A DNA stretch of 64,000 nucleotides from Gimesia chilikensis. GTDB lineage: Bacteria > Planctomycetota > Planctomycetia > Planctomycetales > Planctomycetaceae. The stretch's first letter is position 1; the number at the start of each line of letters is the position of its first letter. The translations under genes were made by a program, and so were the position numbers. Shown in pieces: positions 54,850 to 62,827 of the stretch. The DNA lies in the NCBI RefSeq assembly GCF_008329715.1, contig NZ_VTSR01000005.1:496001-560000 (forward strand). Reading direction: 5' to 3'. Under the pieces are notes generated by a model. It ran no database searches and was not told where the DNA came from. It worked only from the letters and a program-made list of their open reading frames with translations.

Positions 54850-55941
54850 GTGCGAGTCGTTACTTTAGGTGAGGTCATGTTGAGGTTGGCGCCTCAAAAT
54901 CATTTGCGGGTCAGGCAGTCCATCCCAGGCCTTCTGGAATCAACCTTTGGTGGCGGTGAACTGAATGTCGCCATCTCCGTCGCTTTCCAGGGAGGTACAT
55001 CTGCTTTTGCCACCGCCTCCCCGGACAATCCAATTACGGATGCCCTCGTACAGGAGATGCAGAAACTGGGCGTCGATTCCAGCCTGATTCACCGGACGTC
55101 TCAAGGGCGGTTCGGGATCTACTTTGTGGAAACGGGAGCCAACCAGCGTGGAGGCACTGTCACCTATGATCGTGAATTCAGCTCCATCGCCCAGGCTACA
55201 GAAGAAACATTTGACTGGGACCGGGTATTTGAAGGAGCAACCTGGTTTCATATCACTGGAATTACGCCCGCCATCAGTGAATCTGCGGCTCGTCTCACCG
55301 AAAGAGCCTTACAGGAAGCCCGCAAACGGAACATCACGGTCTCCTGTGATCTCAACTTTCGCAAAAAACTCTGGAACTGGAAACCAGGTACGGCCCCGGT
55401 TGAACTGGCCAAGGCCACAATGCAGTCACTGGCTCCCTTGATCGATGTAATCATCGCGAACGAAGAAGATGCAGATCTCTCGCTGGGGATCAGGGCTCCT
55501 GAAACCGATGTGGAATCCGGCTCACTCAACATTGAAGGTTATATCGCCGTCGCGAAAGAGATCACGACTCAATACCCCAATGTCAAACAGGTTGCGATTA
55601 CTCTGCGGGAAAGTATCTCTGCCAGCCACAATAACTGGGGAGCGATGCTCTACGATCAAAGCCAACAGCGGGCTGAGTTTGCTCCCTGTGACACAGAGGG
55701 AAATTATTCCAGCTATGAGATCCGAAATATTGTCGATCGCGTCGGAGCCGGCGATTCATTCGCGGGTGCCCTGATCTTTGCGTTGAACACACCGGAACTG
55801 TCTGCACCGGAAACCGCCATTCGCTATGCAGTCGCCGCGAGTTGCCTGAAACACAGTATCCAAGGTGATTTTAACTATTCGACACGATCAGAAATTGAAG
55901 CGTTAATGCGCGGCGGTGGATCGGGACGCGTACAGCGTTAA
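54850..55941 (+). CDS. kdgK: 2-keto-3-deoxygluconate kinase-like PfkB-family sugar kinase
   Basis: The 363-residue enzyme is a ribokinase/PfkB-family kinase. I start at GTG 54850 because AAAGGTG lies just upstream and RVVTLGEVMLRLAP begins the fold; the frame is open 31 codons earlier. Other signatures: FGGGELNVAISVAFQGG, YDREFSSIAQA, WFHITGITPAI, the PfkB stretch SCDLNFRKKLWNW and GAGDSFAGAL at 299-308 with the catalytic Asp at 302. The N-terminal GEVMLRL and SCDLNFRKKLW are typical of KdgK, which phosphorylates 2-keto-3-deoxygluconate in sugar-acid breakdown; fructokinase-like use is possible. No other pathway gene is nearby. Confidence 0.88.
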   Translation: MRVVTLGEVMLRLAPQNHLRVRQSIPGLLESTFGGGELNVAISVAFQGGTSAFATASPDNPITDALVQEMQKLGVDSSLIHRTSQGRFGIYFVETGANQRGGTVTYDREFSSIAQATEETFDWDRVFEGATWFHITGITPAISESAARLTERALQEARKRNITVSCDLNFRKKLWNWKPGTAPVELAKATMQSLAPLIDVIIANEEDADLSLGIRAPETDVESGSLNIEGYIAVAKEITTQYPNVKQVAITLRESISASHNNWGAMLYDQSQQRAEFAPCDTEGNYSSYEIRNIVDRVGAGDSFAGALIFALNTPELSAPETAIRYAVAASCLKHSIQGDFNYSTRSEIEALMRGGGSGRVQR

Positions 55942-55985
55942 GGGCCTGATTTATCAACTCGAAGGTTACAGAGGAGGCGGACAGC

Positions 55986-57365
55986 ATGAACCGCAGTTCG
56001 GGACGCCGTACGCGTCTGGAGACTCGCCTGAACGCGCTCCAGACTCCTCTGTTTCTAATCGACGCGACTCGGGTCATCCTGTTCTTCAATCAGGGCTGTG
56101 AGCGCATTGTAGAGTGGCCAGCAGAAGAAATATTGGGACAGACCTGTGATTATGCAGTCGATACTGATCCAGAAGAGTGTGAGTCCGTCTGCAATCTGCT
56201 CTGCCCCCCTCCCGAAGTGTTTGAAGGGACGCGGAGTGAAGTTCCCCGTTACCTGCTGACCCGCAGTGGTAAAACCATTCCCTGCGTGATTCGCTACACT
56301 CCGCTGCTGGATGATCAGAACCGAACCCGTCTGGTACTGGGTACAATCGATCCCATTGATGAGCCTCACAAACTCCGCTCTGCAACTGCCTCCCAACAGT
56401 TGCATGCTGAACTGGCCGCGCTGCGCCTGTCGCTCCGAAATCGCTTTCGCTTTTCCACGGTCATAGCCAGAAATCCCGCCATGCAGCGCGTGCTGCGACA
56501 ACTCGAACTCGCATCTCATACCAGGGAGCCCGTCCATTTCCAGGGAGAAGTCGGAACCGGTAAGGAACATCTGGCCCGTGCCCTGCACTTTGAAAGTGAG
56601 CAGCGCCGTAAAATCTTTGTTCCCTTAAACTGTAAAAAGCTGCCTCCCCGCGAACTGAAACAGACCGTTAAGAAAGTCTTCGAAAAGGATCTGGATGAAT
56701 CCATGCCCCTCGAACCGGGGGTGCTCTTCCTGGATGAAGTCGATCATCTCTCGCGCGATATCCAGGAAATCATCCTTGAGAACTTTCAGACGAAATCCCA
56801 GGCTCAGACAGTCCGCCTGATGACAGCCTGTTCCTCTCCCCTGAATGAACTTTTCGAACAGGAACAACTGCTCCCCGAGTTTTTCTTTCTGATCAGCACA
56901 CTGCAGATTCAAGTGCCTGCCCTCCGGGAACGGAGAGAAGATCTCGATCTGCTGGCGCAGCATTTTCTGGAGAATGAAAATCGCTACCAGCAGAAACAGG
57001 TTAGTGGATTTGCACCGGGAGTACTTTCACTGTTCCACGACTACTTCTGGCCTGCCAACCTGGACGAACTGGCACAGGTAATTCAGTCAGCCTTTCAGTC
57101 GACTCCGGAAACCCTGATCACCCGGGACTCACTTCCCCTGCGCCTGTTAACGGGGATGGATGCCCGCTCGCTGGGACCGGCCCTGCCCCCTCTCATCAAA
57201 CCGCTGGAACAGACTCTGCAGGAAGTAGAGAAAGATCAGATCCAGCAGGCACTCGAGCAGACAAAACATAATCGTACGGAAGCGGCCCGCTTGCTCGGTT
57301 TGACCAGGGCAAAACTGTACCGACGCATCGAAGCCCTGGGAATCCCCCTCGATCCTGACGCGTGA
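55986..57365 (+). CDS. NtrC-like regulator with PAS domain, GAFTGA motif absent
   Basis: The 459-residue protein has an N-terminal PAS domain (LFLIDATRVILFFNQGCERIVEWPAEEILG), an AAA+ domain with Walker A GEVGTGKE at 187-194 and Walker B GVLFLDEVD at about 245-253, and a Fis-type HTH near 416-455 (HNRTEAARLLGLTRAKLYRRIEALG). The GAFTGA loop that binds sigma-54 is missing, and the Walker A to B distance is 58 residues against 65 in the other regulator in this window. It is therefore unlikely to activate sigma-54 and may be a sigma-70-type repressor or activator, like TyrR. A strong GAGGAGG precedes the start. Confidence 0.92.
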   Translation: MNRSSGRRTRLETRLNALQTPLFLIDATRVILFFNQGCERIVEWPAEEILGQTCDYAVDTDPEECESVCNLLCPPPEVFEGTRSEVPRYLLTRSGKTIPCVIRYTPLLDDQNRTRLVLGTIDPIDEPHKLRSATASQQLHAELAALRLSLRNRFRFSTVIARNPAMQRVLRQLELASHTREPVHFQGEVGTGKEHLARALHFESEQRRKIFVPLNCKKLPPRELKQTVKKVFEKDLDESMPLEPGVLFLDEVDHLSRDIQEIILENFQTKSQAQTVRLMTACSSPLNELFEQEQLLPEFFFLISTLQIQVPALRERREDLDLLAQHFLENENRYQQKQVSGFAPGVLSLFHDYFWPANLDELAQVIQSAFQSTPETLITRDSLPLRLLTGMDARSLGPALPPLIKPLEQTLQEVEKDQIQQALEQTKHNRTEAARLLGLTRAKLYRRIEALGIPLDPDA

Positions 57366-57534
57366 GTTCCTGTCCGACGCGAAATTCGCTTAAAAACAGG
57401 CAATCTGCGCAAAGTGGCTACCGGTTATTCTGAAATCACGCCTCCTGCAGAAATTGGGATTTGCGCAGATGCGAACATCATTACAATTCCCTCAGCCACT
57501 ACCCGTCTGGTCAAGATCCTGCAGGAGTAATCGA

Positions 57535-58242
57535 TTGAAAATCAAGAGTCCCGCTCTGTTGAGCCTGGTTAATAATCTGGTCGTCTTCGTCTTACGTATG
57601 ATAACCAAAACAACGCGTTTTGAATTTGTTGATGATGGTCTGAAACGTTGTCCCTTTGCTGATACGGGATCGGTACGTTTCCTGTACAGCGTCTGGCACG
57701 ATTCTGTCATTCCGCCTATCTTTGGTGCCCGTGGCCATCAGTCGGTCGCCTTAATCAGCCAGCATCGGGATGCAGATACAATCGAAGCCATGCTCAAAGC
57801 AGCAGGCATGGGCGCCATTCGAGGCTCTACTTCAAGGGGCGGTGCCTCTGCAGTCAAGAAGTTACTCACAGAGGCTGAAGGAAAGCATATCGTCATCACC
57901 CCTGATGGACCTCGAGGCCCGCATCACAAAATGAAAGCAGGAATCGTTTTCCTGGCATCTCATTCCGGACGTCCCGTGGTTCCCACCGCATTTACAGCCT
58001 CCCGGTATTGGGAATTAAAGGGTAGCTGGACCAATATCTTAATCCCTAAACCGTTCTGCAAAATCTACTTCTTGATCGGACACCCGATCCACATCCCGGA
58101 AAACCTGTCCCGCGAGGAACTGAAATACTATACAGAGCTCGTGCAGGAAAAAATGGATGATCTCGAGCGCAAGACTAAGCTGGTGCACACAGAAAAAGTT
58201 TCACTGGCAGACGAATCCACGCCCCTGAAAAAAGCTGCCTGA
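57535..58242 (+). CDS. DUF374 lysophospholipid acyltransferase-like protein
   Basis: The 235-residue protein is a DUF374-type acyltransferase, a family linked to lipid A or phospholipid acylation at the inner membrane. The start is TTG at 57535, chosen for AGGAG six bases upstream; the frame is open earlier. A hydrophobic helix (LLSLVNNLVVFVLRMI) opens the chain. The substrate and catalytic region shows RFLYSVWHDSVIPP with the HD pair, ISQHRDADTIEAML, RGSTSRGGASAVKKLL and ITPDGPRGPHHKMKAGIVFLA. Its exact acyl chain and acceptor are unknown. It may be co-transcribed with the NtrC-like regulator. Confidence 0.9.
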   Translation: MKIKSPALLSLVNNLVVFVLRMITKTTRFEFVDDGLKRCPFADTGSVRFLYSVWHDSVIPPIFGARGHQSVALISQHRDADTIEAMLKAAGMGAIRGSTSRGGASAVKKLLTEAEGKHIVITPDGPRGPHHKMKAGIVFLASHSGRPVVPTAFTASRYWELKGSWTNILIPKPFCKIYFLIGHPIHIPENLSREELKYYTELVQEKMDDLERKTKLVHTEKVSLADESTPLKKAA

Positions 58243-58415
58243 ATCAGGCATAATGAGAATCTGGGCAAAGTTTTTTGCCCTTTTCTGCCGGTTTCAAAGT
58301 GACAAAATTGCATTCGCTCACCCCAGCGGTATAACATGTCGAATTGCTCCGGGCGATCTCAAGTCGGGCGATCTCAAATCGCATAACGCGCCCATTCGAT
58401 TTCGGTTATTGATCT

Positions 58416-60026
58416 ATGTCACTCAAAGTTACCAACATTCGTCTCCCCGTCGAGATTCCCGAGGAAGAACTGGCTCACGAGCTGGCTCTGAAACTCGGAG
58501 TCGGCGACGATGACCTGCAGAGTTTTCGGATTCTGAGAAAGAGTCTGGATGCCCGCTCGCGCCATGACCTGTGCTTTGTGTATTCTGCCGAGGTCAATGT
58601 CGCCGACGAAGCAAGCCTGCTGAAACATCTCCGCGAAGATCTTTCCGTTCAGGCATTTACCGAAAGCACCTTTTTCGACCCGGAGAACGGATCGACTCCC
58701 CTGGAAGAGCGGCCTGTCGTCGTCGGCTCAGGTCCTGCAGGACTCCTGGCAGGTTACTATCTGGCGTGTAAGGGATATCGACCACTGATCATTGAACGTG
58801 GGTTTCCCGTAAAAGAGCGCGTCCCCGAAATCAGGCGATTCGATAAGGGAGCCGACTTCCATCACGAAAACAACTACCTCTTCGGTGAAGGAGGCGCGGG
58901 CTGTTTCAGTGATGGCAAGCTGACCTGCCGTTTGACGGGACCAGACGTGCAATGGGTTCTGGAGCGGTTTGTTGAGTGTGGTGCGCGGCCCTCAATTGTC
59001 TACGAACATCGCCCCCACCTGGGCAGCAACAAGCTTCCCATGATCTGTCGAAACTTCCGCCGCAAGATTGACGCCCTGGGAGGCGAGTTCCGTTTCGAAT
59101 GTCGGCTGGAAGACATTGATGTCAAGGATGGTCAGGTGCAGGGCATCATGACCTCTTCCGGGTACATCAAAACCGGACAGGTCATTCTCGGCATCGGCCA
59201 CAGTGCCCGCGACACATACCAGATGCTCTATGATCTGGGCGTTCCCCTGTTCCGTAAAGCGTTTCAACTGGGCCTGCGCATCGAACAGCCGCAGGAACAG
59301 GTCAATGAGCACAAGTACGGTCGAGACGAATATCTGTCTCTCCTGGGCGCGGCCGACTATACCATGATCACCAAAGGCAAACGTGATCTGTATACCTTCT
59401 GCATGTGCGCCGGGGGAATTGTGATGCCCAGTGTCTCGGAACCGGGTATGTTCTGCACCAACGGCATGAGCAATTCACGGCATGACACCGGGTTTGCCAA
59501 CAGTGGGATCATGACCACGATTTATCCGGAAGAATTCGGTAGCGAACACCCCCTGGCCGGCGTTGAGCTGCAACGAAAGTACGAAGCGGCCGCTTATCAG
59601 ATTGGACAGCAAAACTACTACTGTCCGATTCAGCGCGCTGAAGATTTTCTCAATCACAAACAAACTGATGCCAGCTTTCAATACGCGGGTACCTATCGTC
59701 GCGGCGTTGTCCCCACCGACCTGCATCAGGTGCTGCCTCCGCTGGTACTTAACCAGATTGAGAACGGACTGCCTGTGATGGATAAAAAATGGCGCGGTCT
59801 GTTTCTGAAAAATGCGGTGCTGGTTGGCCCTGAGATGCGCGGCAGCTCGCCCGTTCGCATTGACCGCGATCGCGATACCTGTCAGGCACCAGGATTCAAA
59901 GGGCTCTATCCCGTAGGAGAGGGGGCCGGCTATGCAGGGGGCATCGTCTCAGCCGCCGTCGATGGTTTACTAAGTGCCCGCAAACTGGTTGAGGAGTTCT
60001 CACCTCTCACCGCGCCCGTCAACTGA
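58416..60026 (+). CDS. FAD-dependent oxidoreductase (NAD-utilising dehydrogenase family)
   Basis: The 536-residue flavoprotein carries a dinucleotide-binding Rossmann motif VVVGSGPAGLLAGYYLACKG near residue 101, preceded by an ~95-residue N-terminal domain (MSLKVTNIRLPVEIPEEELA) typical of this family. FGEGGAGCFSDGKLTCR, ILGIGHSARDTYQML, GIVMPSVSEPGMFCTNGMS and the final YPVGEGAGYAGGIVSAAVDGLLSA complete the pattern. These proteins are annotated as NAD(P)/FAD-dependent oxidoreductases with unknown physiological substrate. ATG at 58416 is the first in the frame. It converges with a small gene at a 6-bp gap. Confidence 0.92.
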   Translation: MSLKVTNIRLPVEIPEEELAHELALKLGVGDDDLQSFRILRKSLDARSRHDLCFVYSAEVNVADEASLLKHLREDLSVQAFTESTFFDPENGSTPLEERPVVVGSGPAGLLAGYYLACKGYRPLIIERGFPVKERVPEIRRFDKGADFHHENNYLFGEGGAGCFSDGKLTCRLTGPDVQWVLERFVECGARPSIVYEHRPHLGSNKLPMICRNFRRKIDALGGEFRFECRLEDIDVKDGQVQGIMTSSGYIKTGQVILGIGHSARDTYQMLYDLGVPLFRKAFQLGLRIEQPQEQVNEHKYGRDEYLSLLGAADYTMITKGKRDLYTFCMCAGGIVMPSVSEPGMFCTNGMSNSRHDTGFANSGIMTTIYPEEFGSEHPLAGVELQRKYEAAAYQIGQQNYYCPIQRAEDFLNHKQTDASFQYAGTYRRGVVPTDLHQVLPPLVLNQIENGLPVMDKKWRGLFLKNAVLVGPEMRGSSPVRIDRDRDTCQAPGFKGLYPVGEGAGYAGGIVSAAVDGLLSARKLVEEFSPLTAPVN

Positions 60027-60032
60027 AGTGAT

Positions 60033-60341
60033 TCAGTTCCCGTCGATAATTCCTTCAATCGAATTTTCGATGGCTTCCAGGTATTCATCCAGTTTTGTGA
60101 ACAGTTCCTGGGTAAATTGATCGCTCTTCAGCAAATCAGCTGCCTGGTTACGGACACTGATATCTTCTATCCGACGTTTTTCCACGCCTTCCGGTAGCAC
60201 ACGAACCATACGGATTAATTGCTGATTTTTCGGGAGGAATCCCAGCTCCAGATGATCTGCGAGTTCTGCAGTCAGACGTTCCGTATCGGAAAACATCTCC
60301 CGCAAGGTGAGTTGGCTCAGGTCGCGCTTCACAATTCCCAT
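60033..60341 (-). CDS. Small unrecognised protein
   Basis: The ~102-residue product starts at MGIVKRDLSQLTLREMF (an in-frame TTG lies six codons earlier). It is helical and acidic: ERLTAELADHLELGFLPKNQQLIRMVRVLPEG, then EKRRIEDISVRNQAADLLKSDQFTQEL and a final acidic LDEYLEAIENSIEGIIDGN. There is no signal, membrane segment or known domain. GGAAGGGAG precedes the ATG but is close to it. It lies upstream of no operon partner and converges with the FAD oxidoreductase. Confidence 0.7.
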   Translation of the reverse strand: MGIVKRDLSQLTLREMFSDTERLTAELADHLELGFLPKNQQLIRMVRVLPEGVEKRRIEDISVRNQAADLLKSDQFTQELFTKLDEYLEAIENSIEGIIDGN

Positions 60342-60486
60342 CTCCCTTCCAAAGATCAAAGAATACTGATATTAGACAGGCTGAGTCAGGAAAGGGTCAA
60401 GAGTATTTTAAGTTCAGCTTTGATTAAGATTGAATCAATCAACGCTGCTGTTCATGCAGGCGCTGAACAAACCGCTGAAGCAGGCA

Positions 60487-61161
60487 TTACCGTGCCAGCA
60501 GACGTGTCAGATGCGACCAGATTTCAGTGCCAATGTCGTCAATGGAACGCTGCTGGCCTTCCTGCAGACATTCGATTTTGTCCCAGTGCTCGTTCGCCTC
60601 TGCGAGTTGCAGATAAACATCTCGGACCTGGGCCAGATAGGATTGATCCGACTCATGCAGATCAGTGACCTGATCGGTATAAGACCGCGCCTGCTTTTCT
60701 GCCACCATTTTCTGTGCATAATCGGCAGGCAGATCCAGCAGGATTGCCTGATCCAGACGAGGCATCTGGTAGATCACGTATTCAATCTGCTCAATCCAGT
60801 AAATAAATTCGATGCGTTCATCCCCGGAAAGTTTGGCCCCCTGGTGGGCAATATTGGATGGAATGTAGCGATCAAAGATGACTACCTCGCTGTCCTCTAT
60901 CGTCTTCTGGATAAACCCGCGTGATTCAAAACGGTCACCCGCATATAGCAATGATGCGAGGAAAGGATGGACTGCATCTAATGCTCCGAAGCGGCCGTTC
61001 AGAAAATCGCCAATCGATTTCCCGAACAGGGTCTCAGAGTATCGTGGAAAACCAATCAGACTCGAGCTGATGCCCTCTGCCTGACACTTTTCATGCAGAC
61101 GTGCGGCCTGAGTCCCTTTTCCCGAACCATCGATGCCTTCAATCGCAATTAATACGGCCAC
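60487..61161 (-). CDS. tmk: Thymidylate kinase
   Basis: The 224-residue enzyme phosphorylates dTMP to dTDP. A P-loop IEGIDGSGKGTQAARL opens the protein (residues 7-22), the DR(Y/F) motif appears in FDRYIPSNIAHQGAK, and the lid contains KQARSYTDQ. Length is normal. A dTMP-binding FPRYSETLFGKSIGDFL follows the P-loop. ATG at 61161 is the first in the frame with AGAAAGAAG upstream. It sits in the same orientation as mtaB 86 bp upstream, so both may be co-transcribed. Confidence 0.95.
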   Translation of the reverse strand: MAVLIAIEGIDGSGKGTQAARLHEKCQAEGISSSLIGFPRYSETLFGKSIGDFLNGRFGALDAVHPFLASLLYAGDRFESRGFIQKTIEDSEVVIFDRYIPSNIAHQGAKLSGDERIEFIYWIEQIEYVIYQMPRLDQAILLDLPADYAQKMVAEKQARSYTDQVTDLHESDQSYLAQVRDVYLQLAEANEHWDKIECLQEGQQRSIDDIGTEIWSHLTRLLAR

Positions 61162-61247
61162 TCAACTTCTTTCTTTTCAATCGGATCGGACAGGGATATT
61201 ACCAGCCAGTATGACTGCAGCAACAAAGCTCTGTCTGTCACAATGAA

Positions 61248-62552
61248 TCAGATGCGGTCAGCTTCGAGGTACTCACGGTGATCCTGAGTACCACGGGCGA
61301 TCACAAACTTACCAAGATCCGCACTGGAGCCCGGGCAAACCACAGGGGCATACCAGCGATCGGTACCTCGCACCCAGCCGGGACGCTCTTCGCATTCACG
61401 TTCTACCAGAACTTCCAGTTCCTGATCAATGAGTGTGCGATAAAATTTTTGTGCTAAATCCCGTTCCAGTTCCGCGAGTTGCTGGCAACGTTCCTGCCGC
61501 ACTTCGGCAGGGACCTGATCCTCATAGGTGGCAGCAGGTGTCCCTTTGCGGGCACTGAAAGGGAAGACGTGGATCTTCATGAACTCAGCGTCTTCACAGG
61601 CACGCAGTGTTTCTGCAAATTCTTCATCGGTTTCACCGGGAAAGCCGACAATCACATCAGTCGTAAAGGAAGGATGATTCAGTCGTTCCCGCATCATCTG
61701 CAGTTTTTCCAGAAACCGACTCACGTAGTAGCGGCGTTTCATACGTCTCAGAACGGTATCGGAACCACTCTGCAGTGAAGGATGAAACTGGGGACAGAGG
61801 TGTTCACAGTCAGCGGCTGCAGAAATAAAATCATCGTGGATTTCAGCAGCCTCAACACTCGAGAGCCGCATCCGCCAGTCGCCGGGAATCTGGTCCAGCT
61901 TGCGAAACAGATGCCAGAGTCGGAAGGGCGCCTTACCCGATTTGCCTCGCGTCGTATCCACACCAAAGTGGCCGACGTGAATTCCCGTCAGCACGATTTC
62001 CTTGAAACCGTTTCCGACCAGCCGCCGGACTTCCTCTTCGATATCCTCCGGGGAACGACTCTGCAGTCCGGGACGTACCTGGGGAATGATGCAATACGTA
62101 CACCGCAGGATACAACCATCCTGCACCTTCACATAAGCCCGTTTGCGACCTTCGAACTCGGAGATGCCGGTCGGCATGTCGACAATCCCGTGACGTTCCA
62201 GGATATCGGGAAGCTCACGTTTATCCGTAACGACTTCAAATACACCCGGCAATTCGGAAACGGTCTTCGGATCTCGGGTGGCATAACAGCCCATCACGAG
62301 AATCTTGGTACCGGGATTATTTTTAGAGAGCTGACGAATCAGCTTGCGCCCCTTCGAGTCGCCCGTCGCGGTGACGGTGCAGGTATTTACAACACACAGG
62401 TCGGCCGTTTCATTCTCGCCTGCTTCGCGATAACCGTTCTTCTCCAGCGCCTCTTTTACGAGTTGGGTCTCATACTGATTTACTTTACAGCCCAGCGTGA
62501 CGAGCTGGCATGTCTTCTCTGCTGGAGGCGTTTCGAGTCTGGTGAGTGTCAT
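61248..62552 (-). CDS. mtaB: tRNA t6A37 methylthiotransferase
   Basis: The 434-residue radical-SAM enzyme adds a methylthio group to N6-threonylcarbamoyladenosine-37 in tRNAs that read ANN codons. The N-terminal MTTase domain shows TLGCKVNQYETQ, VNTCTVTATGDSKGRK and MGCYA with the three cysteines of the first 4Fe-4S cluster. The radical-SAM CILRCTYC triad lies near residue 146, followed by PQVRPGLQSR and LTGIHVGHFG. HPSLQSGSDTVLRRM and DVIVGFPGETDEEF complete the barrel. The C-terminus is the expected TRAM-like region. Lack of a longer C-terminal extension and the LGCKVN start distinguish it from MiaB and RimO. Confidence 0.95.
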   Translation of the reverse strand: MTLTRLETPPAEKTCQLVTLGCKVNQYETQLVKEALEKNGYREAGENETADLCVVNTCTVTATGDSKGRKLIRQLSKNNPGTKILVMGCYATRDPKTVSELPGVFEVVTDKRELPDILERHGIVDMPTGISEFEGRKRAYVKVQDGCILRCTYCIIPQVRPGLQSRSPEDIEEEVRRLVGNGFKEIVLTGIHVGHFGVDTTRGKSGKAPFRLWHLFRKLDQIPGDWRMRLSSVEAAEIHDDFISAAADCEHLCPQFHPSLQSGSDTVLRRMKRRYYVSRFLEKLQMMRERLNHPSFTTDVIVGFPGETDEEFAETLRACEDAEFMKIHVFPFSARKGTPAATYEDQVPAEVRQERCQQLAELERDLAQKFYRTLIDQELEVLVERECEERPGWVRGTDRWYAPVVCPGSSADLGKFVIARGTQDHREYLEADRI

Positions 62553-62730
62553 GGTATTGCGACTGTGTTTGTTAACGGTTTGTTGCGGATGTCGATGCGG
62601 TGTCAGACAGCCGGGAATAGAATCATCTGAGGAAGCGGAAAACGGGTTTCAACAGGAAAACAGGGTAGCTGCACATCTGGAAAGATTTTCCGGCTTTCAC
62701 TCTGGAAATCATTCAACACTGGTCGCATAG

Positions 62731-62736
62731 TATAAT
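62731..62736 (+). promoter_or_regulatory. Candidate -10 box upstream of the gamma-glutamyltransferase gene
   Basis: A perfect TATAAT lies 91 bases before the ATG. A clear -35 hexamer at normal spacing is not visible. Confidence 0.25.
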
Positions 62737-62827
62737 CAGAGTTCTGACAGACTTCGAGCGGCAATAGAAGTTTGTCTCTCCTGATTGACACATTTTTGCA
62801 TCCCAGATTAGACCCCGAGGGCAGAAC

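Noticed and set aside
61782..62630. Plus-strand frame of 282 codons
   Set aside because: Antisense to mtaB.
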